Source of the DNA: Prosthecobacter debontii
GTDB taxonomy: Bacteria > Verrucomicrobiota > Verrucomicrobiia > Verrucomicrobiales > Verrucomicrobiaceae
NCBI GenBank assembly: GCA_945869695.1
Contig: CAMBPV010000004.1
Span: forward strand, 1-64,000
Direction: 5' to 3'
Length of the DNA: 64,000 nucleotides
Shown: positions 21,611-31,249 of the stretch, one piece after another
Numbering within the stretch: the first letter of the stretch is position 1
Layout of the letters: every line of letters begins with the position of its first letter
Position numbers and translations under genes: made by a program
Notes under the pieces: model-generated
Told to the model about the DNA's origin: nothing
The model's input: the letters and a program-made list of their open reading frames with translations, nothing else
The model's database searches: none

Positions 21611-22396
21611 ATGTTTTACTGGATTTACGACATTCCCACCTGGCAACTCGCCTCGCTCTTCACCCTCCTCTTCGTGGGAGTCACTTGGATCGGCATCCTC
21701 TTTGTCAGTCCGATCCTCAAGATTTGGTTCAAATCACAGGAGGGCATCAATGATCTGATCGGTTATGCGCTCGGGGCTTTCGGCGTTTTCTATGGTCTTC
21801 TGCTCGGACTTCTCGCCGTGGCCACCTACCAGAATTCCACCAACCTTGGGGGCACGGTCGCCCGCGAAGCGGCATCGTTGGCGGCGCTTTATCGCGATGT
21901 ATCAGCTTATCCGACTCCGATCCGGACGGAACTTCAGAAGCGCCTGCAGGACTACACGCGTTTTGTCATCGACAAAGCTTGGCCCGCCCAGCGCAAAGGC
22001 CAGATCCCGCAGGGAAGCGTGCAGATGATGGACGAGTTTCAGCAGGTGCTGACGCAGTTCGAGCCGGCGACGAAAGGACAGGAAATCGTTCACGCCGAAA
22101 CCCTCCGTCAATACAACGACATGATTCTGCTTCGTCGACTTCGAATCAACGACATCCAAGCCGGGATTCCGGGAGTGATGTGGTACGTCGTCGCCGTGGG
22201 AGCGATCATCAATACGCTCATCATCCTCTGCTTCCGCATAAGACTCGACATCCATCTCGTGATCGGCGGTGTTCTCTCCTTCTTCGTCGGCATGGTGATC
22301 TTTCTGGTCGCAGCGATGGATCACCCTCTCCGCGGCGAGGTCAGTGTAGGGCCGGATGCTTTTGAGGTGATTTACTCGAGCTTGATGAAGCGCTGA
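21611..22396 (+). CDS. Bestrophin-like/DUF4239 membrane protein
   Basis: Four-TM layout; IGYALGAFGVFYGLLLGLLAVATYQN, VAREAASLAALYRDVSAYP. Confidence 0.75.
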   Translation: MFYWIYDIPTWQLASLFTLLFVGVTWIGILFVSPILKIWFKSQEGINDLIGYALGAFGVFYGLLLGLLAVATYQNSTNLGGTVAREAASLAALYRDVSAYPTPIRTELQKRLQDYTRFVIDKAWPAQRKGQIPQGSVQMMDEFQQVLTQFEPATKGQEIVHAETLRQYNDMILLRRLRINDIQAGIPGVMWYVVAVGAIINTLIILCFRIRLDIHLVIGGVLSFFVGMVIFLVAAMDHPLRGEVSVGPDAFEVIYSSLMKR

Positions 22397-22432
22397 CTTT
22401 GAAAACCCAATCCCTTTCTACTCTTTGCCCGC

Positions 22433-23125
22433 ATGGCCAAATTCGACATTGAACACTCCGAGGGGACCAACTACGCGAGAGTGGGTCTGATTGACGAAAC
22501 CGTCGTGATTGAAAGGGGTGCCATGTCGCACATGCGCGGTGCCCTGAAGATGAAGGGCAAACTGGCCGGGCCGATCCGGCTGATGCGCGCAGCCCTCTCG
22601 GGAGAGGAAGCCCTGCGCCCCACCATATCGGGAACGGGCACTCTCTATCTGGAATCCACCTTCGGAGGATTCCACGTGATGGAACTTACAGACGGTGAAA
22701 AATGGGTGGTGGAAAGCGGGGCCTTCTGGTGCTCCGAGGCAAAGGTGAAACAAACGTTTCACCGCGAGCGCATCAGCACCTCCTTTTGGTCCGGCAAGGG
22801 ATTCCTCGACTTCCAGACCAAGGTCGTGGGTCCTGGGAAGGTGATGATCTGCTCCCCGGGTCCAGTGGAAGAGATCACCCTCGGCAAAGACAGTCCGCAT
22901 GGCGATCAATTCATCGCCGATGGCCCGATCGTTCTCGCCCGCACCTCTGGCATCGAATACTCGGTGCGTCTCCCTTCCTTACTCCCATGGAGAAGAGCGG
23001 CGACTGGAGAGACCTTGCTGCAGGTCTATCAGGGCGAAGGACGATTGTTGGTTTGCACCACGCCCTTTTGGAGATACAAGATCGCGCAATACAGATCCCA
23101 TTCTCACGCCGAACTGTTGACGTGA
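22433..23125 (+). CDS. AIM24 family protein
   Basis: RGAMSHMRGALKMKGKL, SGTGTLYLESTFGGFHVMEL, EGRLLVCTTPFW. Confidence 0.75.
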   Translation: MAKFDIEHSEGTNYARVGLIDETVVIERGAMSHMRGALKMKGKLAGPIRLMRAALSGEEALRPTISGTGTLYLESTFGGFHVMELTDGEKWVVESGAFWCSEAKVKQTFHRERISTSFWSGKGFLDFQTKVVGPGKVMICSPGPVEEITLGKDSPHGDQFIADGPIVLARTSGIEYSVRLPSLLPWRRAATGETLLQVYQGEGRLLVCTTPFWRYKIAQYRSHSHAELLT

Positions 23126-23166
23126 ACGTGAAATCCGCTTTCCCTAACCCTTAAGCCCCTTTTGAT

Positions 23167-24033
23167 ATGCGCTGGCAAGATCGAGAACAAAGCACGAACG
23201 TCGAAGACCGCAGGAGGGCGACACCTGCGAAAGTCGCCATGGGAGGCGGATTGGGAACCCTCGCCGTATTGGGGATCCTCTTGCTGTTGGGAGCGGATCC
23301 GAAGGAGGTATTGAATCTTGCCCTTCAGAGCAATGTGGGCTCCGGGCAGACTTCATCCCCCGGAGCCGGCACTGCTCCCTCGAGAGAGCAGGATGAGCTG
23401 GCAAGATTTGTCAGCGTTGTGCTTGCCGACACCGAGAAAGTCTGGAGTGAGCAGTTCCAGCGGATGGGAAAGACTTACGTCGAGCCGCAACTCGTTCTCT
23501 TCAGCGGTCGGGTGAATTCCGCCTGCGGTCTCGCGAGTTCTGCCACTGGCCCGTTCTACTGCCCGGCTGATGAGAAGGTCTATGTGGATCTCGATTTCTA
23601 CCGCGAATTGAAAGAGCGCTTCCGGGCCCCCGGAGATTTTGCCCAGGCCTATGTTCTCGCTCATGAAGTGGGTCATCACGTGCAAAAGTTGCTCGGCATC
23701 ACCGATAAAGTGGACGCGATGCGGGGCCGAGTCAGTGAAGTGGAATACAATCAAATATCCGTGAGACTGGAGCTTCAGGCGGACTTCCTCGCCGGCATGT
23801 GGGCTCACCACGCCCAGCGGCAATGGAACATCCTCGAATCGGGCGACCTTGAGGAAGCTCTGAATGCGGCCAGCGCCATTGGCGATGATCGACTTCAACG
23901 AGAAGCTCAGGGGCACGTGGTGCCAGACTCCTTCACCCACGGCACCTCGGCTCAGCGCATCCGCTGGTTCCGAAAAGGCTTGGAGTCCGGTGACTTTTCA
24001 AAGGGCGATACTTTCTCAGCACGGGAACTTTGA
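23167..24033 (+). CDS. Neutral zinc metallopeptidase (YpfJ family)
   Basis: MRWQDREQSTNVEDRR; CPADEKVYVDLDFY; HEVGHHVQKLLG zinc site; ELQADFLAGMWAH. Confidence 0.92.
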   Translation: MRWQDREQSTNVEDRRRATPAKVAMGGGLGTLAVLGILLLLGADPKEVLNLALQSNVGSGQTSSPGAGTAPSREQDELARFVSVVLADTEKVWSEQFQRMGKTYVEPQLVLFSGRVNSACGLASSATGPFYCPADEKVYVDLDFYRELKERFRAPGDFAQAYVLAHEVGHHVQKLLGITDKVDAMRGRVSEVEYNQISVRLELQADFLAGMWAHHAQRQWNILESGDLEEALNAASAIGDDRLQREAQGHVVPDSFTHGTSAQRIRWFRKGLESGDFSKGDTFSAREL

Positions 24034-24099
24034 GCCTAAAACTCACTTCCACTTTCCTTCTCAACCGACAATCAGAATAACACCAAATCAAACAAAACT

Positions 24100-24357
24100 A
24101 TGGGCATCATCTCTTGGATCTTTCTCGGCCTCATCGCCGGTGCACTCGCTAAATTCATCATGCCGGGCAAAGACCCGAGCGGATGCATGGTCACCGCCGT
24201 CATCGGCATCGTTGGCGGCATGATCGGCGGTTACCTCGGCACCTTCGTTGGACTCGGAAAAATCGAGTCCTTTGACCTCGGCGGCATCTTCATCGCCACC
24301 ATGGGTGCCATCGTGCTCCTCATCATCTATCGCCTCGTGATGAAAAAGAAGTCCTAA
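24100..24357 (+). CDS. GlsB/YeaQ/YmgE family stress-response membrane protein
   Basis: MGIISWIFLGLIAGALAKFIMPGKDPSGCMVTAVIGIVGGMIGGYLG. Confidence 0.92.
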   Translation: MGIISWIFLGLIAGALAKFIMPGKDPSGCMVTAVIGIVGGMIGGYLGTFVGLGKIESFDLGGIFIATMGAIVLLIIYRLVMKKKS

Positions 24358-24375
24358 CCAGTCTTCCCGGGGCGG

Positions 24376-24741
24376 ATGCACCTCCCTGTCATGAACCTGA
24401 CTTTGAGAGTCTTTCCAGCCTATCCGCTGCTTCGGGCCGAGTTGACGGGAGACTACTCGAGCGCAGGGGCTCAAGAAACCATCGACCCCACACTCGAAGT
24501 GCTCATCCATCGGTCCTCGCGAAAGGTGCTGTTGGACTTCCGGCAAGCGAAAGGCAATCCCTCAACGATGGACCGCTAAGCCCTCTCAGTCGCCTTGGCT
24601 GAAAAGCTCAACAAAGCCTGCAGCTCAGGTGCCGATTCGCGCATTCGATTTGGGTTTGTGGGGGGAATGAGCCGTTCGTTAAAAAAGGCTGCTTCCGCGA
24701 GACCGTCGTTTTGCCCTGATCGGGACGGTTCGTTTTTTGGA
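24376..24741 (+). pseudogene. STAS/anti-sigma-antagonist-like protein, interrupted by in-frame TAA
   Basis: KVLLDFRQAKGNPSTMDR*ALSVALAEKLNKACSSGADSRIRFGFVGG stays in one frame across TAA at 24577-24579. Confidence 0.55.
24702..24738 (+). terminator. Probable rho-independent terminator
   Basis: ACCGTC...CCC-TGATC-GGG-ACGGT followed by TCGTTTTTT. Confidence 0.5.
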
Positions 24742-24914
24742 TAGCATTCAGACTACAGTTGATGCTGGGGAAGGCCGATCAGGAGCACCTGGGCTTTTGA
24801 GAGTCCGCACGTCTTCGTTTCAAGCTGCGCATCAATCCTGCTCCCGACATTCATTTGTCTTGGCGAAAGAACCCTTTTCGCTTAAAACACCAAAATCCAC
24901 CAACTCAAATCCCT

Positions 24915-25343
24915 ATGAAGACCCGAATTCAGATCCTCGCCGTTGTCGCGCTTATCCTGCTCACGGTGGGCTGCGCCAGTGCCATCAAAGAGAAACAGAA
25001 CCTCGCCATCGCGGCCGGCTTCAAGGCCATCACGCCCGTGAAGCCCGAGCACATCGAGCTTCTGCCCAAGCTGCCGAAGGATACGATGAGCCAGATCAGC
25101 TACCAGGGGAAGACCTACTACGTTCTTCCGGACGTGGAGAACAATCAGGCATTCGTGGGGGGACCTGCGGAGTATCAGGCCTACCAGAAGCTGAGTCTTC
25201 AGAAGCAGATCAGTGATGCCAACTTGCAAGCGGCACAAATGAACCAGATGGCGGCCATGAACTCCATGAACTGGAGCGCCTGGGGTGGCTGGGGGTCCGT
25301 GGGACCCATGGGATATCCCTACCGATACGGCTACCGCAGGTAA
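24915..25343 (+). CDS. Hypothetical lipoprotein
   Basis: LILLTVGCASA lipobox; Met/Asn-rich C-terminus. Confidence 0.7.
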   Translation: MKTRIQILAVVALILLTVGCASAIKEKQNLAIAAGFKAITPVKPEHIELLPKLPKDTMSQISYQGKTYYVLPDVENNQAFVGGPAEYQAYQKLSLQKQISDANLQAAQMNQMAAMNSMNWSAWGGWGSVGPMGYPYRYGYRR

Positions 25344-25382
25344 CCTCCTCCTTTGAAGACTCACCTCCCGATCCTCCCTGCC

Positions 25383-27044
25383 ATGTTCTCCTACCCCCTC
25401 CGCACGCTGCCGGGCTTGCTGCTCGTTCTGACACTCGCTTTTTCTGGCTGCTCGCATTACTCCAAGGTCATCCAGAAGGGAACCTCTTACCGATCTTCTT
25501 CTGCTGCTGGGCAATTGATCGCACTGGCACAAAAACAATCAGCCAAACTGCCGCTGACCCAGATCGGACACTACCTGGATGCAGCCGCTTCAGCAGGAAC
25601 CGCACTCAAAGGAAACCCATCCGACAACCGAGCACGTGCAGACTATAACTTTGCCGTCGCGCGTGTGTTTGAGGTCATCAATGATGCGGGTTTGCAGCCT
25701 TGGAAAACGCCATTGCAATGCCCGGGTGCCAGTCAGACGTGGAATCTGTCCTTTCAAGCCGAGGCTCTCAAGAAGCTAAAGCTCGACCCGTCGATCTTCC
25801 AAATCCGACCCGCAGATCGTTTTGAGTTCAAAGGCAGACTCGTGGTCGATCATTGTGTGAAGGAGGGCATCGGCGCGCCGGTCATTGTCAACACGCGTGA
25901 CTTTGATATCACGACGCTGGACCCCTTTGCCCAAGGCAAGCATGCCTATTATGGGGCGACGGGTGTCGTGGAGTTCAACGGCAGCCAATGCACGGCGGCT
26001 CTGATTGATCCGCTCACGATCGAGACCGTCAGCCTCGCAGGCCAGAGCTATCCCCTCTCGGCTAATTTCACGGCCCCCATCGCCTTAGCGCTCGCGGAAT
26101 TGAAACCGAGGAAAAAAGAGCTGGGCGGCTTATTCAAGCCGGACCAATTTGCCACAGGACCGCGCCTCGCGCGATTGCAGCCCTACGATCCGAAGAAGAT
26201 CCCAATCCTCTGCATCCACGGTCTGGGCGACTCTCAGGCTACCTGGGCGCCCATGATCGAGACGCTCCGCGCGGATCCCGTCATCCGGCAGAACTATCAG
26301 GTTTGGTTTTTCAGTTACCCTTCGGGTTATCCTTATCCCTACTCGGCCTCGATCCTCCGCAAGCAAATGGATGCCATCAAAGCTCGCTGTCCTGGACACA
26401 AAGAGATCGTGCTTCTCGGTCACAGCATGGGTGGCATGATCAGCCGCACCCTCATGACCGACAGTGGCATGGCGCTCTGGGATGCGACCTACCCCAAGCC
26501 TCCCGCCCAAATGAACTTCACCGAGGAGACACGGCAGGTCATGTCCAATGCGCTGATCTTCAAACACCGCACCGACATCTCGCGAGTTATTTTTCTCTCT
26601 CCCTCTCATCGCGGTGCCAACATGGCCACGAGTTTCTTTGGCCGCATGGGTGCCAAGTTAATCGGCGGTCCCAAAAACATGGTGGATGATATCACCGACG
26701 TCCTCTCTCAGGCCAATCCCAGTTCCACGGGTCAGCAGTTGAAGAAAATGCCCAACAGCATCGATTTCCTCAATCCTGAAAACCGTTTTGTGAAGAACCT
26801 TGATAAGTTGCCTCTCGCGCCCGGCATCCCTTTCCATACCATCCTGGGAGATCGCGGCAAAGGGGGAAATCTCAGTCACACCCAGCCCGTGAGCAGTGAC
26901 GGCATCGTGCCTTATTGGAGCAGTCACCTCGACGGCGCACAAAGTGAAGTGATCATCCCCAGCGGTCATTGGACCAACCAACACCCGCAAGGAATCGCCG
27001 AAGTGAAGCGCATCCTCCATCTCCATTTGAAATCCAAACCCTAG
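25383..27044 (+). CDS. Lipoprotein alpha/beta hydrolase (lipase-like)
   Basis: LAFSGCSHY lipobox; IPILCIHGLGDSQATW; IVLLGHSMGGMISR nucleophile elbow. Confidence 0.85.
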   Translation: MFSYPLRTLPGLLLVLTLAFSGCSHYSKVIQKGTSYRSSSAAGQLIALAQKQSAKLPLTQIGHYLDAAASAGTALKGNPSDNRARADYNFAVARVFEVINDAGLQPWKTPLQCPGASQTWNLSFQAEALKKLKLDPSIFQIRPADRFEFKGRLVVDHCVKEGIGAPVIVNTRDFDITTLDPFAQGKHAYYGATGVVEFNGSQCTAALIDPLTIETVSLAGQSYPLSANFTAPIALALAELKPRKKELGGLFKPDQFATGPRLARLQPYDPKKIPILCIHGLGDSQATWAPMIETLRADPVIRQNYQVWFFSYPSGYPYPYSASILRKQMDAIKARCPGHKEIVLLGHSMGGMISRTLMTDSGMALWDATYPKPPAQMNFTEETRQVMSNALIFKHRTDISRVIFLSPSHRGANMATSFFGRMGAKLIGGPKNMVDDITDVLSQANPSSTGQQLKKMPNSIDFLNPENRFVKNLDKLPLAPGIPFHTILGDRGKGGNLSHTQPVSSDGIVPYWSSHLDGAQSEVIIPSGHWTNQHPQGIAEVKRILHLHLKSKP

Positions 27045-27063
27045 ACCCACAACCCACCCCCTG

Positions 27064-27813
27064 ATGAAAAAGAAACTTCCGTTCTCACTTGTTCTCGCCC
27101 TCGCAGGCGCGGCCCTTCTGTCCTCCTGCTCCACCACACCGACGGCAAAACTTGATGCCAAAACAGACGCGGCCCTCACGGCCATGTGTGACAAGCTGGC
27201 GGCGGCCAAGACTCTCCGCGTCAGTGCCACGAGGCGCAATTCCCCTGGATTTCACGCCGGAGTGGATGTGTCGGAATCGGCCGAAGGGTCCGTCGTTGTC
27301 CGCCGTCCAGATCATCTCGCTGCTCAACTCAAGACCAACAAGGGCGCGAGAAAGATCGGATTTGATGGGAAGCAACTCACCATTGTGGACCTCGCAGCGG
27401 GCACCCACAGCACGGCAACGGCAGCGGGTGACATCGACCGCGCAGTCAGCGGCATCCAGTCCATCTACGGTGTGACGCCGCCCGTGGCAGAGCTCCTGGT
27501 GAACCGCCCGAAAGCCCATCTTTTGACGGGTGTGAAAACAGGCAAGCATGTCGGAACCGAGAGCATCGGCGGTGTGGTTTGTGATCACCTCGCGTTCGAG
27601 CAGGATGGTCTCAGCTGGCAGCTGTGGGTCGCCACGGGTGATAAGTTGCCCCGACGCATTTCCTTCGCTTACCCCAATGGCGAAGGCGGCGCTCCTCTAA
27701 CTGCCACGGCAACCCTCAGCCAATGGAAACTCGATGCCCCGGTTTCGGATGCTGAGCTCAGCGTCAAAGCCCCCTCAGGCAGCCGTGCGCTGGAAATGAT
27801 CACCCTTCCCTAA
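27064..27813 (+). CDS. DUF2092-like (LolA-like fold) lipoprotein
   Basis: ALLSSCSTTP lipobox; AAKTLRVSATR, VVRRPDHLAAQLKT, HLAFEQDGLSWQLWVATGDKLPRRI. Confidence 0.8.
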   Translation: MKKKLPFSLVLALAGAALLSSCSTTPTAKLDAKTDAALTAMCDKLAAAKTLRVSATRRNSPGFHAGVDVSESAEGSVVVRRPDHLAAQLKTNKGARKIGFDGKQLTIVDLAAGTHSTATAAGDIDRAVSGIQSIYGVTPPVAELLVNRPKAHLLTGVKTGKHVGTESIGGVVCDHLAFEQDGLSWQLWVATGDKLPRRISFAYPNGEGGAPLTATATLSQWKLDAPVSDAELSVKAPSGSRALEMITLP

Positions 27814-27844
27814 TCCCCTCAATCCTCCCTCCACCTCGAACACC

Positions 27845-28234
27845 ATGAAAAAAATTCTCGTTCTCAGCCTCACTGCGTTGATGACTCTCAGTGAAGCGCT
27901 CCCCACTCTGTCCATCGCCCTCGTCACCGTTGCGGCTCTCACTCCTTCTGAATCCCAGGCTTTGCCCGTGGATCGGATGGCTGGCCGTCAAGGCGCACGC
28001 AATTCCCGCCAGGCGGGACGCCAGACTTCACGGGCCCGCCGTCGCGGTTGCTACGGTCTTCCCGGTGGAGCATTACCTTTTGCCTACGGTGGCTACCGCT
28101 ACTACCGCGTGGGTCCACGTTTCTACTACCCTTACATGTACATGGGCCGCACCGTTTACATCGACATTAACGTCAACGGAGGTTACCCCGCCCCGCCGCC
28201 ACCCATCGGCTCCATCGACATCGACATTTATTAA
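27845..28234 (+). CDS. Small secreted Tyr/Gly-rich protein (YGLPGG family)
   Basis: Signal peptide; CYGLPGGALPFAYGGYRYYRVGPRFYYPYMYMGRTVY; paralogous to 35273..35704. Confidence 0.7.
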   Translation: MKKILVLSLTALMTLSEALPTLSIALVTVAALTPSESQALPVDRMAGRQGARNSRQAGRQTSRARRRGCYGLPGGALPFAYGGYRYYRVGPRFYYPYMYMGRTVYIDINVNGGYPAPPPPIGSIDIDIY

Positions 28235-28252
28235 GTCCAACCCAACCCACCC

Positions 28253-29026
28253 ATGAAAACACATAGCCTCCTCGCACTGCTCGCTCTCACCCTTGGTGCC
28301 CACGCCGGCACTCCTGCACCTACGCCCATGGTAACACCCGCTGCGCCCACCAACGATGGTTGGTGGTTCCGCGCGGCTCCCTACGGATGGGTGACTGCCA
28401 TTGATGGCAATGTCGGCATCGGTCCGCTGTCCGCACCCGTTGACATCAGCATGAGTGACACAATCGACTCGCTCGACATGGCCTACATGGGTCTGCTCGA
28501 GGCCGGATTCGGCAAGTGGTCCTTTGGCGTGGATGTCATCTATGGCAAAACGTCCCAAGACATCGGCGGCGGGGGTCGGATCTTTGACAGCTTCCGCTAC
28601 GAGCAAAAGCAATGGCTCATCACTCCAGCCGTGGCCTACCGCGCGGTGCAGACAGATAGCTATCACATGGATGTGTTCGTGGGTGCTCGCATCACCATCC
28701 TTGAGGCCGATCTCACGGGTCGTTTTGTGAGTGGCGGAGAGATCTCTGTTGGTCGCGATACCGATTGGATCGACCCGATCATCGGCATCCGCGGCCAGGC
28801 TGAGCTAAGTGACAAAGTGTTCTTCCGCTACAATGCCGACATCGGCGGTTTCGGTGCCAATTCAGACCTCGTGTGGCAAGCCTTCGCGGGTTTCGGCCTC
28901 CATGTGAACGAAGCGACTTCCGTCGCCCTCGGCTATCGCGGACTCGGCATCGATTACACCAGCGGAAACTTCTCCCTCGACACCGTGACTCACGGTCCGG
29001 TCATTGGACTTGAAGTTAGGTTTTAA
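28253..29026 (+). CDS. Outer-membrane beta-barrel protein
   Basis: Signal peptide; alternating strands; C-terminal aromatic GLEVRF; paralogous ends to 40094..41485. Confidence 0.75.
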   Translation: MKTHSLLALLALTLGAHAGTPAPTPMVTPAAPTNDGWWFRAAPYGWVTAIDGNVGIGPLSAPVDISMSDTIDSLDMAYMGLLEAGFGKWSFGVDVIYGKTSQDIGGGGRIFDSFRYEQKQWLITPAVAYRAVQTDSYHMDVFVGARITILEADLTGRFVSGGEISVGRDTDWIDPIIGIRGQAELSDKVFFRYNADIGGFGANSDLVWQAFAGFGLHVNEATSVALGYRGLGIDYTSGNFSLDTVTHGPVIGLEVRF

Positions 29027-29044
29027 TCTGATTCCCAGACTCCC

Positions 29045-29836
29045 GTGAAAAAACTCCCTCTCCAAGCCTGCGCCCTGCTGCTCTCGATCTCCGCCCAGGC
29101 GCAGGAGGCAGCGGCTGAGCCAGACCTGGCTCAGCAGTTGGCCAATCCCGTGGCCAGCCTGATCTCCGTGCCCTTTCAAGCGAACTGGGATTTCGGCATC
29201 GGCGTGAATGATGCCACCCGCTTCACCCTGAACATCCAGCCGGTCATCCCGCTGAGTTTAAATGAGGAGTGGAACCTGATCGTGCGCACCATTTTGCCAG
29301 TGATCGATGCCGAGTCCCCAGCTCCCGGCATCGATGACGCGAGCGGTCTCGGAGACACGGTGCAGAGCTTCTTCTTTTCACCGAAAAAACCCGTGGGCGG
29401 CTGGATCTTAGCGGCGGGACCGGTGGCCCTTTGGCCCACCGCAACGGACAGTCAGCTCGGCGGCGAACAATGGGGCGCAGGTCCCACGGCGCTGGCCTTA
29501 CGCCAGAAAGGTCCGTGGACTTTCGGTTTGCTAACCAATCACCTCTGGTCCTATGCCGGAGATACCGCGCGAGCCGAGGTGAACGCCACCTTCATTCAGC
29601 CCTTCGTCTCCTACATCACGAGCACCAAGACAACCTTCACCGTCAACTCAGAAACCACCTACGACTGGACTGGCCAGCAATGGAGTGTGCCGGTGAATCT
29701 CGTCATCTCACAGCTGTTCAAAGTGGGGAGTCAACCGATGCAGGCCTTCGTGGGTGGCCGCTACTACCTCGAAGGACCGGACGGCGGCCCCGAGTGGGGT
29801 TTGCGCGCGGGTCTTGTTTTGCTTTTCCCCAAATAG
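29045..29836 (+). CDS. Putative transporter/outer-membrane beta-barrel protein
   Basis: Signal peptide; ANPVASLISVPFQANWDFGIG, TLNIQPVIPLSLNEEWNLIVRTILPV. Confidence 0.75.
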   Translation: MKKLPLQACALLLSISAQAQEAAAEPDLAQQLANPVASLISVPFQANWDFGIGVNDATRFTLNIQPVIPLSLNEEWNLIVRTILPVIDAESPAPGIDDASGLGDTVQSFFFSPKKPVGGWILAAGPVALWPTATDSQLGGEQWGAGPTALALRQKGPWTFGLLTNHLWSYAGDTARAEVNATFIQPFVSYITSTKTTFTVNSETTYDWTGQQWSVPVNLVISQLFKVGSQPMQAFVGGRYYLEGPDGGPEWGLRAGLVLLFPK

Positions 29837-29854
29837 AATCGCTGATTTCTCCCG

Positions 29855-31126
29855 ATGAAATCGATCCTCATCGCCAGCACCTGTCTTGCGGTTGGTGTTC
29901 TGTGGGCAGGCTCCTCTCCGCCTGCCCCTTCAACGATAGCTGACGAGCCCTCATTAGACTTGGGTTTGACGGGCGACTGGGGAGGAACGCGTGCCCGCTT
30001 GGTAGAAAGCGGTCTCAGCATCGATCTCAATGGCATCTACAGCTACCAAGGCGTGGCCAGGGGTGGCTTAAACATCGGTAACGATTCAGGCAGCGTTTTT
30101 TCTGCCAATCTGAATCTCGCACTCGATACCGAGAAGGCGGGGCTCTGGAATGGGGGCACGCTTAAAGTCCGCCTCGAGGGCCGAGGGGGTGACAGTGTCC
30201 TCCGGGGTGCTGGTGCCACTTCTCCTGTGAACAATCAGGCCCTTTTCCCCCTCGTTGAAGGCAGCGGCGGCAGTGAAGTCTGGGCGCTGACAGAACTCGC
30301 CTTCGTGCAATTCATCACGGAGAAAATCGGCATCGTCGGTGGCCTGATTAACACCACCTACGGCGATAACAACCCGATCACAGGCGATGCCATTTCCACC
30401 CAACACTTCATGAACATGGGCTTTCTCTACTCGCCCGTGGAGGCGCACGCGGTGCCTGCCGTGACACTCGGCGGCGGAGTGGTCATCATCCCCACCGAGG
30501 GCCTTCAAGGAAGCTTCACCGTGGTGGGATCTGAGGAAACAGCGGGCAAGGATCCCTTCTCCCTGTATGAAGGCACCACCTTTGGCACCGAGTGGGAATT
30601 TGAATACCAAATAGGAGACAAGCCCAGCGGCATGGTCTTTGGAGGCCTCTACAGCATCAATCAGCCTCGAGCGCCTTTTGGAACCAATCCCCGCATCATC
30701 CTCGAGGAACTCGCTGCGGGTGAGGAGATCGAGACGAAGAAAGACAGTTGGGCCCTTTTTTGGAATGGCTACCAGTACCTCACCGGAGACGAGGAACGCG
30801 GCATGGGCATCTTTGCCCGAGCCGGTCTGTCGGATGGAAATCCCAATCCCGTCCGCGCACACGCCGCCCTTGGACTCGGTGGCGTCGGACTCCTGCGAGG
30901 TCGTGACGAGGATCGCTGGGGCATCGGCGCTTACTATCAGAAACTCGCAGACGGCGCGCTCACTGCGGCCCTCGGATTGGACGATGAGATCGGTGGCGAG
31001 TTTTTCTACAACATCGCACTCACCCGCTGGATGAATCTGACACTGAATGCCCAAGTCATCGATTCTGCGATCCCGCGGGCGGGCACCGTTGTGGTGCTCG
31101 GCACTCGAGTGGGCATTCGATTTTAA
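29855..31126 (+). CDS. Carbohydrate porin, OprB family
   Basis: LGLTGDWGGTRARLVESGLSIDLNGIYSYQGVARGG; barrel ending GTRVGIRF. Confidence 0.88.
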   Translation: MKSILIASTCLAVGVLWAGSSPPAPSTIADEPSLDLGLTGDWGGTRARLVESGLSIDLNGIYSYQGVARGGLNIGNDSGSVFSANLNLALDTEKAGLWNGGTLKVRLEGRGGDSVLRGAGATSPVNNQALFPLVEGSGGSEVWALTELAFVQFITEKIGIVGGLINTTYGDNNPITGDAISTQHFMNMGFLYSPVEAHAVPAVTLGGGVVIIPTEGLQGSFTVVGSEETAGKDPFSLYEGTTFGTEWEFEYQIGDKPSGMVFGGLYSINQPRAPFGTNPRIILEELAAGEEIETKKDSWALFWNGYQYLTGDEERGMGIFARAGLSDGNPNPVRAHAALGLGGVGLLRGRDEDRWGIGAYYQKLADGALTAALGLDDEIGGEFFYNIALTRWMNLTLNAQVIDSAIPRAGTVVVLGTRVGIRF

Positions 31127-31249
31127 GACCTCTACTCATTCAGCGACGAGGCTCGGTCCGAGAAAATCGAGTGCTCAGAAAAAATTTGGCATTCCATCCT
31201 GTTTCATCAATGCTAGAACTACGTTCCACCTCCTCCCGATAAACATCCC

